A stretch of 64,000 nt of DNA. It comes from Amycolatopsis dendrobii. GTDB taxonomy: Bacteria > Actinomycetota > Actinomycetes > Mycobacteriales > Pseudonocardiaceae. Position 1 is the stretch's first letter; each line of letters starts with the position of its first letter. Made by a program: the position numbers and the translations under genes. The stretch covers positions 1 through 64,000 of the forward strand of contig NZ_JACGZW010000024.1 in NCBI RefSeq assembly GCF_014145675.1. Direction: 5' to 3'. The notes below the pieces were generated by a model that had not been told where the DNA came from, did no database searches, and saw only the letters and a program-made list of their open reading frames with translations. This document shows positions 1 through 7,651 of this stretch, piece after piece.

Positions 1-30
1 ACGGCACCAGACCAACAACAACCGGCACCA

Positions 31-70
31 CCGCACCACCGCACCACCGCACCACCGCACCACCGCACCG
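31..70. repeat. 8-bp tandem repeat
   Basis: Five consecutive copies of the octamer CCGCACCA, the last ending in G, directly at the window edge. The array may extend further left. The unit is not a multiple of three, so copy-number change would shift any reading frame through it, but I see no convincing gene here. Confidence 0.9.
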
Positions 71-121
71 AATGAGGGTGGCCAGGCGCGCCCGCTCACA
101 CAAGCGGGCTGAGCCGGAAAA

Positions 122-580
122 GCCGACCGACCTCGCGGAGCTGGGCTGTCGGTGCTGTGGCTCGCGCAACGCGCAGCGACCGGGCGAGGCGCATCGGCAC
201 GGCAGCACTCCACCCGGCGCGCCCAAACCACCCGCTCGCCCAATCCATTCGCTCGCCCAAACCACACAGGTCGCCCAAACCACACAGGTCGAGCACAGAA
301 GCGGTGCCGTTGGCCAGGCCGACCGACCGCGCGGGGCCTGGGCTGTCCGTGCTGCGCTTTGCGCGACGCCAAGCGCAGCAGATCGGCGAGGCGCAGGGGC
401 ACGGCAGTGCCCCAGTCGGCGCACCCGAAACCGCCTGCTGGCCGAAAACCACGCTGCCCGAGCACAGAAGCGGTGCCGTCGGCCAGGCCGACCAACCGCC
501 TGAGACTGGGCTGCCGATGCCGCGGCTCACGCAGTGGCAAGCACGGCAGGTCAGCAAGGCTCATAGGTGCCGCAGCGCCC
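122..580. repeat. three degenerate copies of a ~170-195 bp unit
   Basis: A block starting GCCGACC(G/A)AC recurs at 122, 318 and 487. In each copy it is followed by a (C)TGGGCTGxC stretch, a GCxCACG/GGCACGGCAG-like stretch and, 40-60 bases on, a CxCAAACCACACAG or similar stretch. AGCACAGAAGCGGTGCCGT appears before copies two and three. The copies are decayed and unevenly spaced (196 and 169 bases). All frames are proline/arginine-rich translations of repeat DNA, so I treat the segment as non-coding. Confidence 0.7.
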
Positions 581-695
581 CGCCCGCCCGAAACCACTTG
601 CTCGTCCAAACCACACAGCCCGAGCGCAGAAGCCGCACCGTTGACTAGGCTGGCCGTCCGCGTCGACGTCGAGGTCGTGGAGGCCGCAGGCTGCT

Positions 696-3419
696 ATGGC
701 AGGCACACCCGCACACAACGACTCCGGTTATCTCGGTTCAGCAGGCGGGACCTCGTGCCATGTGGTGCGCACGAACCGTCCGTGGAAATCCGGTATCGAC
801 TCCATCGCGGTCTCCGTCGGCAGCGGGCTCGGCAGCCTCGGTTATGTCGTCCGGGACCAGTTTCCGGACGCGGGCTGGGACTCGGTCGACTACGACGCGA
901 TCGTCCCGGAGCGGCCGGTCGTGCTGAATCTCGGCGGAACCAGCCGGGATTCGCTCCGGTTCGCCGTGCTCGTGACGCCGCATGAAGGCGGTGCTTCCGG
1001 CCCGCCGACCTTCCCCGCGATCGCCGCGGCCACCGGAGCGGGTATCCGGTACGCAGCGAGCACGAACTCGATCGCGTTCGGGTTGCCGCTGCTCGGCACT
1101 GGCAACCTCGGGCTCGGCGACGACGAAGTCGCCGCGGTGGTGATTCCGGCGGCGGTCAAGGCTCTCCAGGACACCAGCGGGTTGCGCACTCTCGTCTTCA
1201 TTTGCAACTCCGAGGAGACGGAGAACGCGATCCGCGCGGCCTGGGGACGGCCGGGAGTCCCGAGATTCTCCGCGGTCGAACTGGCCGGCGGCGTCTCGAA
1301 CGACCTGGTCGATCCGACGCTCGGCATCCCGCTCGAACGCGACCGGCTCGGCGTCGCGCCCTACGTGTCGATGCTGGCGACGGTGATCGCCGACCGGAGC
1401 ACTCTGCCGCCGCTGTCGGTCGGGGTGTTCGGGGAGTGGGGAGCGGGCAAGAGTTACTTCATGGGGCTGATGCGGGCCGAGGTGGGCAGGCTCGCGGGGT
1501 CGGGCAATCCGGCTTACTGCGGCGAGATCGTCCAGATCGGGTTCAACGCCTGGCATTACGCGGATCGCAATCTCTGGGCCAGCCTCGGCGACGAAATCTT
1601 CCGGCAGCTCGCCGGTCCGGGCCCGAATGCGCAGCAGCGGCGGGACCAGCTGCGCGAGGAGCTGGTCCAACGGCTCGATCAGGTCACCGAACTCGAGGAC
1701 GCGAAGCGTCAGGCGCGGGCGACTGCCGCGAAACTCCAAGCGGATGTCGACAAAGCCGCGCTGAACCGCAAGGACGCCGCGAGAGTCCTGATCCGGGCGT
1801 TGGGCGGCAGCCGGGAAGTGTGGCAGCGCCTCGGGATTCAGGACGAGGCCGAGCAGGGGGCGCTGCTCGTCGAGCAGCTGCGCGGCACGTTGTCCGAGGC
1901 CGAGGCGTTGCGCAGGTCGCCGAAGGGGCGCTGGGGCAAAACCGCGCTGGTCGTGTCCGTGGTCATCCTGCTCGTCGGGTTCTTCGCCGCCGCGATCGTG
2001 CCGGTGGCGCGGGAATGGCTGGCCGGGATCGGCGTCGGGTTCGCCGCGGCGGCGGGCACCGGGGTCGCGTTGCTGAGCCGGGCCCGGTCGGGATTTCGGG
2101 AGTTGCGCGAACTCAGCGAGGATCTCCGCCGCGGCATCGACCGGCGCGCGAGCAGGATGGTCTCGCCCGAGGTCGCCCGGATGCTCGAGGAGCTTCGGCG
2201 GGCGGAGACCGATCAGCGGGTCGCCGAGGCGCAACTGGAAGAAGTGGTGGCCAGGGTCGGCGAACTCGGCCGGGAGCTGACCGAGCTGACGCCGGGCCGC
2301 AATCTTTACGCTTTTCTGGCCGATCGCGCGCACGGCGATTCCTACCGGCGCGACCTCGGGCTGATCTCGACCATCCGGAAGGATTTCGAGCAGCTGGTCG
2401 AGCTCATGGACGATTGGCGCGCGCACCCCGATTCGGGCGGCACTCCGATCGACCGGATCGTGCTGTACATCGACGACCTCGACCGGTGCAGCGCGCGTCA
2501 GGTGGTCGAGGTGCTGGAGGCGGTGCATCTGCTGCTCGCCCTGGAGTTGTTCGTGGTGGTGGTCGGCGTCGACCCGCGGTGGCTGACCCGGTCGCTGCAC
2601 AGCCGCTACGACGGGATGCTCGACGATTCCCCGGAAGCGGGCAGGCTCGCTTCGCCGGAGGACTATCTCGGGAAGATCATCAACCTGCCGTTCGTGCTGC
2701 CGACGATGTCCGAGGGAAGCCTGCGCCGGCTGCTGCGGTCGCTGACCGACGACCGGCTGCTGGAGCCGGCCGGAGAGGAACGGCCGCGGACACAGCAGAT
2801 TCCTTCCCCGGCCAGGACGCTGCCTGACCTGGCTCCGGACATCGAGGAAGGGTCCGAAGTAGACAGTCAGAGCCGTCCGGAGCGCGCCGCGGATCCGCCG
2901 CGTCCGCTCACGCCCGCGGAGATCGATCTGCTGTCCGAACTGGACGTGCTGATCAGCACCCCGCGCGAGGCGAAGCGGCTCTTCAACCTGTACCGGATGA
3001 TTCGTGCGACCCGGGATCTGTCCGCTGCGTCGCATTTCCTCGGCGACGAGACCGAACCCGGTGACTACCAAGCGGTCGTGGCGCTGCTCGGTCTGCTCAC
3101 CGCGCCGGGGCTCGTACTCGAAAAGGCACTGGACACGCTGCCCGATCCGGACCGGGCGATCACCGGCGGCCTCGTCCACCGTCCGCCGGATGCCGCCTGG
3201 GCCGGGTTCGTAGCCGATTGCGCACCGCGGCGACACGGCGAGGTCTGGCGGAACCCGGTCGCGGGAACGCTGTGCGACAACGAATTGCGGGACTGGCGTC
3301 AACTGCATCGCGGCCTTGCCCACGTGTCGGCCACGCTGCGCATCGACACGCTTTCCCGGTTCCAGCACTGGGTTCCGGCGGTCCGCCGGTTCTCCTACGT
3401 GCTCTCCCCCGCGGAATAG
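696..3419 (+). CDS. macro-like/KAP P-loop NTPase, membrane-anchored
   Basis: A 907-residue KAP-family P-loop NTPase. Residues ~30-180 form a macro-like domain, with a LPLLGTGNLGLG stretch typical of ADP-ribose-binding loops. The Walker A motif (GEWGAGKSY) lies at ~244-252. A charged coiled-coil stretch follows (~310-350), then two membrane segments at ~413-437 and ~443-460, and the Walker B motif (IVLYIDDLDRC) at ~588-598. Membrane helices inserted between Walker A and B are the hallmark of KAP NTPases (Kidins220/ARMS and PifA). The tail contains the KAP-typical TPREAKRLFNLYRMIRA. PifA excludes phage T7, so a defence role is plausible, but that is inference. The ATG start has a GTGGAGG-like ribosome site about 13 bases upstream. 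The gene stands alone, with repeat DNA before it and a convergent operon after it. Confidence 0.85.
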   Translation: MAGTPAHNDSGYLGSAGGTSCHVVRTNRPWKSGIDSIAVSVGSGLGSLGYVVRDQFPDAGWDSVDYDAIVPERPVVLNLGGTSRDSLRFAVLVTPHEGGASGPPTFPAIAAATGAGIRYAASTNSIAFGLPLLGTGNLGLGDDEVAAVVIPAAVKALQDTSGLRTLVFICNSEETENAIRAAWGRPGVPRFSAVELAGGVSNDLVDPTLGIPLERDRLGVAPYVSMLATVIADRSTLPPLSVGVFGEWGAGKSYFMGLMRAEVGRLAGSGNPAYCGEIVQIGFNAWHYADRNLWASLGDEIFRQLAGPGPNAQQRRDQLREELVQRLDQVTELEDAKRQARATAAKLQADVDKAALNRKDAARVLIRALGGSREVWQRLGIQDEAEQGALLVEQLRGTLSEAEALRRSPKGRWGKTALVVSVVILLVGFFAAAIVPVAREWLAGIGVGFAAAAGTGVALLSRARSGFRELRELSEDLRRGIDRRASRMVSPEVARMLEELRRAETDQRVAEAQLEEVVARVGELGRELTELTPGRNLYAFLADRAHGDSYRRDLGLISTIRKDFEQLVELMDDWRAHPDSGGTPIDRIVLYIDDLDRCSARQVVEVLEAVHLLLALELFVVVVGVDPRWLTRSLHSRYDGMLDDSPEAGRLASPEDYLGKIINLPFVLPTMSEGSLRRLLRSLTDDRLLEPAGEERPRTQQIPSPARTLPDLAPDIEEGSEVDSQSRPERAADPPRPLTPAEIDLLSELDVLISTPREAKRLFNLYRMIRATRDLSAASHFLGDETEPGDYQAVVALLGLLTAPGLVLEKALDTLPDPDRAITGGLVHRPPDAAWAGFVADCAPRRHGEVWRNPVAGTLCDNELRDWRQLHRGLAHVSATLRIDTLSRFQHWVPAVRRFSYVLSPAE

Positions 3420-3435
3420 AGCCGCGACCCGCCCG

Positions 3436-3468
3436 GGAGGCCGCCCGGTTCGCGTCCGGACGGCCTCC
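3436..3468. terminator. hairpin between convergent genes
   Basis: Arms GGAGGCCG (3436-3443) and CGGCCTCC (3461-3468) pair perfectly. They sit in the 62-base gap between the NTPase stop and the ABC permease stop, so the hairpin can serve both strands. No U-tract is visible, which is usual for actinomycetes. Confidence 0.55.
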
Positions 3469-3481
3469 TGCCGAGCAGCGG

Positions 3482-4327
3482 TCACTTTCGGTTGTACAAC
3501 CGCATTGTCAGCGTCCCGAACACCGCGGTCAGTGCGGCCGACGCGATCACCGTCCACGTGATGGCGCCGCCGTCCCAGGCTCCGGACATCATCGAGCGGA
3601 CCGCGGTCACCAAGTGGCTGATCGGGTTCGCCGAGACGACGCCCTGGAGCCAGCCGGGCATGGTGGACGGGTCGACGTAGATGTTGCTGAGGAACGTCAA
3701 CGGCATGATCACCATCATGCTGACGCCCATCACCGATTTCTCGGACCGCAGCAGCAGCCCGAACATCGTCCACACCCACGACAGCCCGAACGAGAACACG
3801 AGCAGCAGCAGGACTCCCGCGGCCACGCCGCCGACGCCGCCGTCCGGACGGAAGCCCAGGATCAGGCCGACGACCATGATCACCACGGACGCGATCAGGT
3901 ACCGCAGCACGTCGCCGAGGAGATAGCCGACCATCGGGGCGGGCCGCCAGATCGGGAGCGTGCGGAAGCGGTCGAACACGCCCTTCTCGATGTCGGTGTT
4001 GACCGCGACGCCGGTGTACATCGTGATCATCACGACGCTCGACGCGAGGATGCCCGGCAGGAAGAACTGCAGGTACTGCGTGGGCGAACCGGCCAGCGCG
4101 CCGCCGAACAGGTACGTGAACATCAACGTCATCATGATCGGGAACGCGGTGACGTCGAACAGTTGCTCGGGCACGTGCTTGATCTTCAGCACCGCGCGCC
4201 AGCCGAAGGAGAACGAGGCGGACAGCGCGCTCGGCCGCGGCGGCCGTTCGGTGGAGAGCAGGACCGCGGCCAGGTCGTCCGGTTTCGGGGCCGCGAGGTC
4301 GAGATCGGGTTCCTTGACGGTGGTCAC
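3482..4327 (-). CDS. ABC-2 type transporter permease (DrrB-like)
   Basis: A 281-residue membrane protein of the ABC-2 (DrrB) permease family, with a hydrophilic N-terminus of ~40 residues followed by six predicted hydrophobic segments. The sequence around SMMVIMPLTFLSNIYVDPST and the following LQGVVSANPISHLVTAVRS are characteristic of the family. The GTG start at 4327 overlaps the stop of the ATPase gene by 4 bases (GTGA), implying translational coupling and a two-component exporter. An upstream extension of the same frame exists but would run inside the ATPase gene. Probable role: efflux of a hydrophobic drug or lipid; the substrate is unknown. Confidence 0.9.
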   Translation of the reverse strand: MTTVKEPDLDLAAPKPDDLAAVLLSTERPPRPSALSASFSFGWRAVLKIKHVPEQLFDVTAFPIMMTLMFTYLFGGALAGSPTQYLQFFLPGILASSVVMITMYTGVAVNTDIEKGVFDRFRTLPIWRPAPMVGYLLGDVLRYLIASVVIMVVGLILGFRPDGGVGGVAAGVLLLLVFSFGLSWVWTMFGLLLRSEKSVMGVSMMVIMPLTFLSNIYVDPSTMPGWLQGVVSANPISHLVTAVRSMMSGAWDGGAITWTVIASAALTAVFGTLTMRLYNRK

Positions 4328-5307
4328 GCCGCCTCCTCGGTGGCTGTGCGGTCGGTGAGAGCCAGGAAAACCTCGTCGAGGCTGGGCTGGCCGAGCGAGA
4401 ACGTGTCGACGGTGACGCCTGCCTTCGCGAGTTCCGCGAGAGCTCGCGACGCGCGATCGGCGGCGGCTTCGTGCGCGTCCGACGACAGCCGCGCGGTGAT
4501 CGCGACCGGGTCGGGATCCAGCTGCACGGTGGCGGACAGCGCGCGTTCCAGCACTTCGGCGGCGGTCGCACACTGGTCAGCGTCTCGCAGTCGCAGGTGG
4601 ACGGCGCCGACACCGACCGAGGCCTTCAGCTCGCCCTTCGTGCCCTCGGCGATGACGCGGCCGTGGTCGATGACCGCGATCCGCGACGCCAGCTGGTCGG
4701 CCTCGTCGAGGTACTGCGTGGTGAGCAGGACGGTGGTGCCCTGCGCGACGATCGCACGGACGATGTCCCACACCTGATTGCGGCTGCGCGGGTCGAGCCC
4801 GGTGGTCGGCTCGTCGAGGAACAGCAGGTCCGGCGTGTTGAGGATGCTCGCGGCGATGTCGAGCCTGCGGCGCATGCCGCCGGAGTAGTTCTTCACCTGC
4901 CGGCGCGCGGCGTCGGTGAGCCCGAACGCGGCGAGCAGTTGCGCCGCCCGATCGCGCGCCGCGCCGGTGCGATGCCCCAGCAATTTGCCCAGCAGCACCA
5001 GATTCTCTTGCCCGGTCAGGTCTTCGTCGACCGAGGCGTACTGGCCGGTGAGGCTCACCCGGCTGCGCACGGCGTCCGCCTCGCGCACCACGTCGTGGCC
5101 GAACACCCGTGCTTCGCCGCCGTCCGGGCGGGACAGCGTGGCGAGCATCCGGACGGTGGTGGTTTTGCCCGCGCCGTTGGGCCCGAGGACGCCGTACACG
5201 GTTCCGGCGGGCACCACGAGGTCGACCCCGTCGACCGCACGGGTCTCGCCGAACACTTTGACGAGCCCGGAAGTCTCGATCGCCGGTTCCCCGGCAGCGT
5301 TGCTCAT
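4324..5307 (-). CDS. ABC transporter ATP-binding protein (DrrA family)
   Basis: A 327-residue ABC ATPase of the daunorubicin-resistance DrrA type. It has Walker A GPNGAGKTT (42-50), signature YSGGM (141-145) and Walker B LLFLDEPTTGLDP (161-173), plus the ~90-residue C-terminal extension typical of DrrA. It is the middle gene of a three-gene minus-strand operon: flavin reductase, 24-base gap, ATPase, 4-base overlap, permease. Together with the permease it forms a complete homodimeric-type exporter. The drug specificity cannot be read from the sequence. Confidence 0.93.
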   Translation of the reverse strand: MSNAAGEPAIETSGLVKVFGETRAVDGVDLVVPAGTVYGVLGPNGAGKTTTVRMLATLSRPDGGEARVFGHDVVREADAVRSRVSLTGQYASVDEDLTGQENLVLLGKLLGHRTGAARDRAAQLLAAFGLTDAARRQVKNYSGGMRRRLDIAASILNTPDLLFLDEPTTGLDPRSRNQVWDIVRAIVAQGTTVLLTTQYLDEADQLASRIAVIDHGRVIAEGTKGELKASVGVGAVHLRLRDADQCATAAEVLERALSATVQLDPDPVAITARLSSDAHEAAADRASRALAELAKAGVTVDTFSLGQPSLDEVFLALTDRTATEEAA

Positions 5308-5331
5308 GTTCTTGTCCTTCCCCTCAGTTCT

Positions 5332-5901
5332 TCATCCGCGATACGGCCGCGCGCGGCGGCCGTCGCGCAGCGCGAGGCCCCACCAGATCAGTTCGTCCAG
5401 GAGAGCAGAGGCCGCGTGGCCTGCGGATTCGCCGTGCGGACCCGCGCCGGGGTCGCCGCATTCGTGCTCGAGCAGGTCGAGACACACCGAATCCCGCACC
5501 GTCGCCGTGTGCAGTTCGGTGAAGACATCCCGGAGGTGCTCCACCGCGTAGCGGCCGCCCGCGCGGTAGCCGTAGGAGACGAAGCCGACCGGTTTGGCCC
5601 GCCATTCCTCGTACGCGCAGTCGATCGCCTGTTTCAGCGACGCCGGGAAGCTGCGGTTGTACTCGGGCGTGACCACCACATACGCCTCGGCCGCCGCGAT
5701 CCGCTTCGCGAACCCGGCCATGCCGGCCGTCGGCTCGGCCGGCAACCGGGCCGGGATCGCGAACGTCGCGAGGTCGAGCACGTCGAGCGCCACCCCGCCG
5801 TGCCCGGCGGCCCGCTCGACGAACCATCGTCCGATCTCGCCGCCGACCCGGCCCTCCCGGGTGCTGGCGACGAGCACGGCTACCCGCAGCTCCTCGTCCA
5901 C
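5332..5901 (-). CDS. NAD(P)H-dependent FMN reductase-like flavoprotein
   Basis: A 189-residue flavodoxin-like NAD(P)H:FMN reductase. The N-terminal VLVASTREGRVGG is the phosphate-binding loop, and TPEYNRSFPASLKQAID matches the family's TPEYN-S-P-LKNAID motif. The GTG start at 5901 places the first strand at residue ~7; longer frames upstream have no family similarity. As first gene of the operon with the DrrAB-type exporter, it may reduce a quinone or drug substrate, or simply share induction. Its C-terminus is longer than the shortest family members, with an extra helical stretch after residue 145. Confidence 0.85.
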   Translation of the reverse strand: MDEELRVAVLVASTREGRVGGEIGRWFVERAAGHGGVALDVLDLATFAIPARLPAEPTAGMAGFAKRIAAAEAYVVVTPEYNRSFPASLKQAIDCAYEEWRAKPVGFVSYGYRAGGRYAVEHLRDVFTELHTATVRDSVCLDLLEHECGDPGAGPHGESAGHAASALLDELIWWGLALRDGRRARPYRG

Positions 5902-6719
5902 ACTTCTTGGGCGCCAGATCGGTGCGCGGTGCTGCCAGGTTGGATCTAGCGGGTGTTTTGGCTGGTCAGGGGGATGGCCGGGGAGCGGGTGGCGGCTGCG
6001 GAGGGCGGAGGGGGCAGGAGAGCTAGCCGCGGTCTGGCGCGGCTGGTGGCCGGACTGCGTGGTCGACGGCGGGCACGGAACCCTCGGAACGCGGAGGGAA
6101 GTTCGCCGGGCCGCGGGGCGAGTAGGAGCGGGCGACGGCGGCCGGGGGAAACGGCAGCAGGGGCGCGAGACGCAAGCTGGCACGGCTAGCAGCCGGGCAG
6201 TTCGGCGGGCAGGCGCTGGCACGCTAGGGATTCAGGCGCCACCGCGGCCGGTTGCGGGGCGAAGAGGCGCGGATCCGGCGACGAGTCGCGCGGCGAAAGA
6301 CGGCAGCACCGACGCGGGGAAGAACACCGCGGGCTGGGAACGTCCGGCGGGAAATCGATACGGCTCGGCGAAGGGGAGAGTCTGGGTTGATCGGCTCGAT
6401 TACTGCCGAAGGACGGGCAAGTTCGCTGAATTCACCGACGCCAGCAGGAATTCCGCATGGGTGCCGGCCGACCAGGCGCCCGCCCGCGAACTGGTGGCCC
6501 GTGCGGAGGCCACCGCGGCCCGCGAACGGCTGCTAGCCCGCCGCGGTTGGCGAATGCGATAGGCCACCGCGCCGGGCGAACGCAGTGGGCGAACATGCCT
6601 ACCACAGCAGCTGGCGAACACGACAGGTCATCGCAGCAAGCAAACACGGCACGCGAACAGCTGCTAGCCCACCACGGCTAGCGAACCCAGCCAACAAACC
6701 CCCCTGTCAAGTTGGTACC
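5902..6719. other. gene-free interval with low-grade repeats
   Basis: About 820 bases between two minus-strand operons. Open frames exist but lack family features, have arginine/glycine-rich shadow composition and no good start signals. The right half repeats a CGCGAACxGCTGCTAGCCC-type word at 6521-6539 and 6651-6669, and GCTAGC-containing fragments recur elsewhere (for example near 6022 and 6183). The promoter of the flavin reductase/ABC operon must lie at its left end. I see no RNA gene. Confidence 0.5.
6521..6687. repeat. degenerate direct repeat pair
   Basis: The segment 6521-6556 recurs at 6651-6687 with a handful of substitutions; the core is CGCGAAC-G-CTGCTAGCCC followed by C-CGG-TxGCGAA. 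The space between them contains further GGCGAAC- and GCAG-rich fragments. This looks like decayed intergenic repeat DNA, not coding sequence. Confidence 0.6.
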
Positions 6720-6758
6720 CGTGACCGGCGAAGCGCAGAAACGACCCCGCCGGTCACG
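6720..6758 (-). terminator. terminator of the glucosaminidase operon
   Basis: Perfect 10-base arms CGTGACCGGC (6720-6729) and GCCGGTCACG (6749-6758) lie 5 bases beyond the ROK kinase stop on the minus strand. The placement fits the 3' end of the three-gene operon. Confidence 0.65.
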
Positions 6759-6763
6759 GAGGC

Positions 6764-7651
6764 TCACTCCCGCAGTGCCAAAGCCACCGCGCCCAGCAGC
6801 GAAGCGTCCTGGTCGAACCGCGCGGGCACCAGTTCCGGCGGGAACGGCACCGCGGCCGCCAATCGTTCTCGTAAAGCCGGGAGCAGCACATCGGCCGACC
6901 GAACCAACCCGCCGCCCACCGCGATCCGCGAGGGGTCGAAGGCGATCGCCAGGTTGGCCACGTGCATGGAGAGCTCGTCCAGCGCCGAAGCGACCAGTTC
7001 CTTGGCGTCGGTATTTTCCCGCGCCAGGGCGAACAACTCCCCCGCCGTGACCGGGCGGCCGAGCAACGCGGTTGCCCGCGTGCCCAGCCACCGGCCTCCG
7101 ACGGCTTCTTCCAGCGGCGCCGCTCCGCTGGCGAACCCGTCGGCGTCTTGGGGGGTGCGCAGGTTGTACCCGATCTCCCCGGCCGCCCCGTTCGCGCCGG
7201 TCAGCAGGCGGCCGCCGACCAGGACCGCGGCGGCGATTCCGGTGCCAAGGGAGAGGAAGACCGCGGGGTCGGCTCCCTTCAACGTGCCCCAGGTCCATTC
7301 CGCCAGTGCCGCGGCTTTGGCGTCGGTGCCGACGGCGACCGGAACCTCGGGGAAGGCCGCTGACACCAGTTCGGCCAGACGGAGTTCTTCCCAGCCGGGC
7401 ACGTTCGGGGCCAGCAGGATCCGGTCCGGCAGCACGATTCCCGGGCTGACCACGCCGATCGCGGCCAGCGGGGAACCGGAAACCAGCTCTTCAGCCGCCG
7501 CCAGGGCCCGCGTGACCACCTGTTCGGCGCCTGCTTCGGCGTCGGTGTCCAGGCGTCGGGTCGCCCGCAGCGTGCCGGTCCGGTCGGACAGACCCAGCGC
7601 CACTTTCGTGCCGCCGAAGTCGATGCCCAGGATCAGGTCTTCCGATGTCAC
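6764..7651 (-). CDS. ROK-family sugar kinase lacking the zinc motif
   Basis: A 295-residue ROK protein. It has the N-terminal ATP-binding DFGGTK motif at ~10-15 and the GTGIAAAV...GANGAAGEIG segment of the ROK core. There is no N-terminal winged helix, so it is a kinase and not a repressor. The usual GExGH...CxCGxxGCxE zinc site is missing: the His is a Tyr (GEIGYN) and no cysteine cluster follows. The GTG start at 7651 overlaps the glucosaminidase stop by 4 bases; earlier starts would run inside that gene. Context predicts phosphorylation of the glucosamine released by the neighbouring enzyme; glucose is an alternative. Confidence 0.88.
   Translation of the reverse strand: MTSEDLILGIDFGGTKVALGLSDRTGTLRATRRLDTDAEAGAEQVVTRALAAAEELVSGSPLAAIGVVSPGIVLPDRILLAPNVPGWEELRLAELVSAAFPEVPVAVGTDAKAAALAEWTWGTLKGADPAVFLSLGTGIAAAVLVGGRLLTGANGAAGEIGYNLRTPQDADGFASGAAPLEEAVGGRWLGTRATALLGRPVTAGELFALARENTDAKELVASALDELSMHVANLAIAFDPSRIAVGGGLVRSADVLLPALRERLAAAVPFPPELVPARFDQDASLLGAVALALRE

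Noticed and set aside
1..70. CRISPR-like array
   Set aside because: The unit is 8 bases without spacers, so it is a simple tandem repeat.
72..985. Several overlapping open frames in the left repeat region
   Set aside because: Translations are repeat-derived Arg/Pro/Ala runs; different frames are open equally, and none has a recognisable domain.
738..4613. Very long minus-strand open frame (1291 residues) across the NTPase and ABC genes
   Set aside because: It is antisense to well-supported genes, is Arg/Pro/Gly-rich with no family motif, and reflects high GC with few stop codons.
5953..6681. Small open frames in the gene-free interval
   Set aside because: No ribosome sites of note, no motif, and the composition mirrors the repeat words of the interval.
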